Source of the DNA: Cyanocohniella sp. LLY
GTDB taxonomy: Bacteria; Cyanobacteriota; Cyanobacteriia; Cyanobacteriales; Nostocaceae
Length of the DNA stretch: 44,107 nucleotides
Assembly (NCBI GenBank): GCA_022241785.1
Contig: JAKOMP010000050.1
Coordinates: 1 to 44,107, forward strand
Direction: 5' to 3'
Shown piece by piece: positions 43,901 to 44,107 of the stretch. The notes beneath the pieces are model-generated. The model was not told the DNA's origin, did no database searches, and worked only from the letters and a program-made list of their open reading frames with translations. The position numbers were made by a program, and so were the translations under genes. The number at the start of each line of letters is the position of its first letter. Position 1 is the first letter of the stretch.

Positions 43901-43941
43901 AGAAAAAAACAAAAGCCCCAACACTTGTATGTGTTGAGGCT
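43901..43941 (-). terminator. rRNA operon terminator
   Basis: Near-perfect 11-bp stem AGCCCCAACAC/GTGTTGAGGCT (43914-43941, one mismatch) with a 6-nt loop. On the minus strand it is followed by a T-rich run at 43901-43913, 19 nt after the 5S gene. Confidence 0.88.
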
Positions 43942-43959
43942 GATGTGATGAAAAATAAA

Positions 43960-44077
43960 CCTGGCACCGAGCTATTTTTGCGGGAGGCTACCCTCCAACT
44001 ATCGTCGCCGCAGCAGCGTTTCACCTCTGAGTTCGGGAAGGGATCAGTGTGGTTCCACCGCGCAATAGACACCAGGA
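43960..44077 (-). rRNA. rrf: 5S ribosomal RNA
   Basis: About 118 nt on the minus strand. It begins near TCCTGGTGTCTATTGCG, includes the 5S hallmark GAACTCAGAGGTGAAAC and ends at AGCTCGGTGCCAGG, pairing with the 5' end. An intrinsic terminator follows. The 23S gene would lie beyond 44107, outside the window. Ends are accurate to a few bases. Confidence 0.95.
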
Positions 44078-44107
44078 AAACCTGTATGTTGGGTACAAAA
44101 CCCTGAA

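Noticed and set aside
43786-44106. Plus-strand frame running into the 5S rRNA gene
   Set aside because: Most of it is antisense to the 5S RNA and its terminator; the first part continues the frame of the pseudogene.
1-44107. tRNA genes, CRISPR arrays, insertion sequences and prophage genes
   Set aside because: I looked for T-loop sequences, regularly spaced direct repeats, transposase motifs and integrases and saw none; all tandem repeats are 7-8 bp or inside genes.

Overview
The window comes from the chromosome of a filamentous, probably heterocyst-forming cyanobacterium of the Nostoc/Anabaena group. Evidence: cytochrome b6f genes petB and petD, a CpcS-type bilin lyase, the D1-processing-type protease CtpA, a SufR-controlled sufBCDS operon, many HIP1 octamers (GCGATCGC), and the tandem heptamers (CCCCACT, GGCTAGA, TTTTGAC types) typical of this group. 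Nothing here could be compared with a database, so species and family names rest on recognised motifs and overall similarity.

Layout. 240-849 (-): a PIN-toxin/antitoxin pair. 997-4039 (-): two overlapping genes, an Orc/STAND-like AAA ATPase and a TPR protein whose N-terminus looks like a degenerate ATPase; this is the least familiar system in the window. 4147-8375 (+): an arsenic island (GAPDH, ArsJ, Acr3, ArsI) behind two ArsR-type palindromes. 8515-15641: a DUF6391-like protein, a glycosyltransferase, a lipoprotein serpin, an AI-2E-family permease, a small membrane protein and a LytR-CpsA-Psr protein. 15702-15854 (-): a 50-residue conserved-looking small gene. 16232-21261 (+): an NAD cluster (pncB, nadD, NrtR-like Nudix regulator, a PchB/AroQ-like protein, nadE) behind a 21-bp palindrome that could be the NrtR operator. 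21549-24299: a secreted TPR protein, a YbjQ protein, a membrane protein and a small hypothetical. 24422-30263: sufR divergent from sufB-sufC-sufD-sufS, with two CAAC-N6-GTTG SufR sites between. 30331-32911: a phosphoribosyltransferase, a GPH sugar/cation symporter and a secreted hypothetical. 32912-34046: 1.1 kb without a convincing gene but with three intrinsic terminators all facing the minus strand, suggesting small RNAs. 34047-40800: a HEAT-repeat protein, cpcS, a site-2 protease, a degenerate metallo-beta-lactamase-fold protein, ctpA and, divergently, petB-petD with a long stem-loop between them. 41097-43420: an anti-sigma-type kinase, a GT4 glycosyltransferase and a zinc-ribbon membrane protein. 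43567-43749: a broken remnant resembling a NACHT-NTPase N-terminus. 43960-44077 (-): 5S rRNA with its terminator; the rest of the rRNA operon lies beyond the window end.

How the genes work together. The arsenic genes cover three routes: arsenate (GAPDH makes 1-arseno-3-phosphoglycerate, ArsJ exports it), arsenite (Acr3) and methylarsenite (ArsI). The NAD genes form a salvage/synthesis route (nicotinate to NaMN to NaAD to NAD) with its likely repressor inside the cluster. The suf genes make Fe-S clusters under an Fe-S-sensing repressor. petB/petD, ctpA, cpcS and the site-2 protease are photosynthesis or thylakoid functions.

Repeats are a strong theme. Several lie inside coding sequence: a 28-bp palindrome in three TPR units, the pncB C-terminus, and the ctpA C-terminus including its stop codon.
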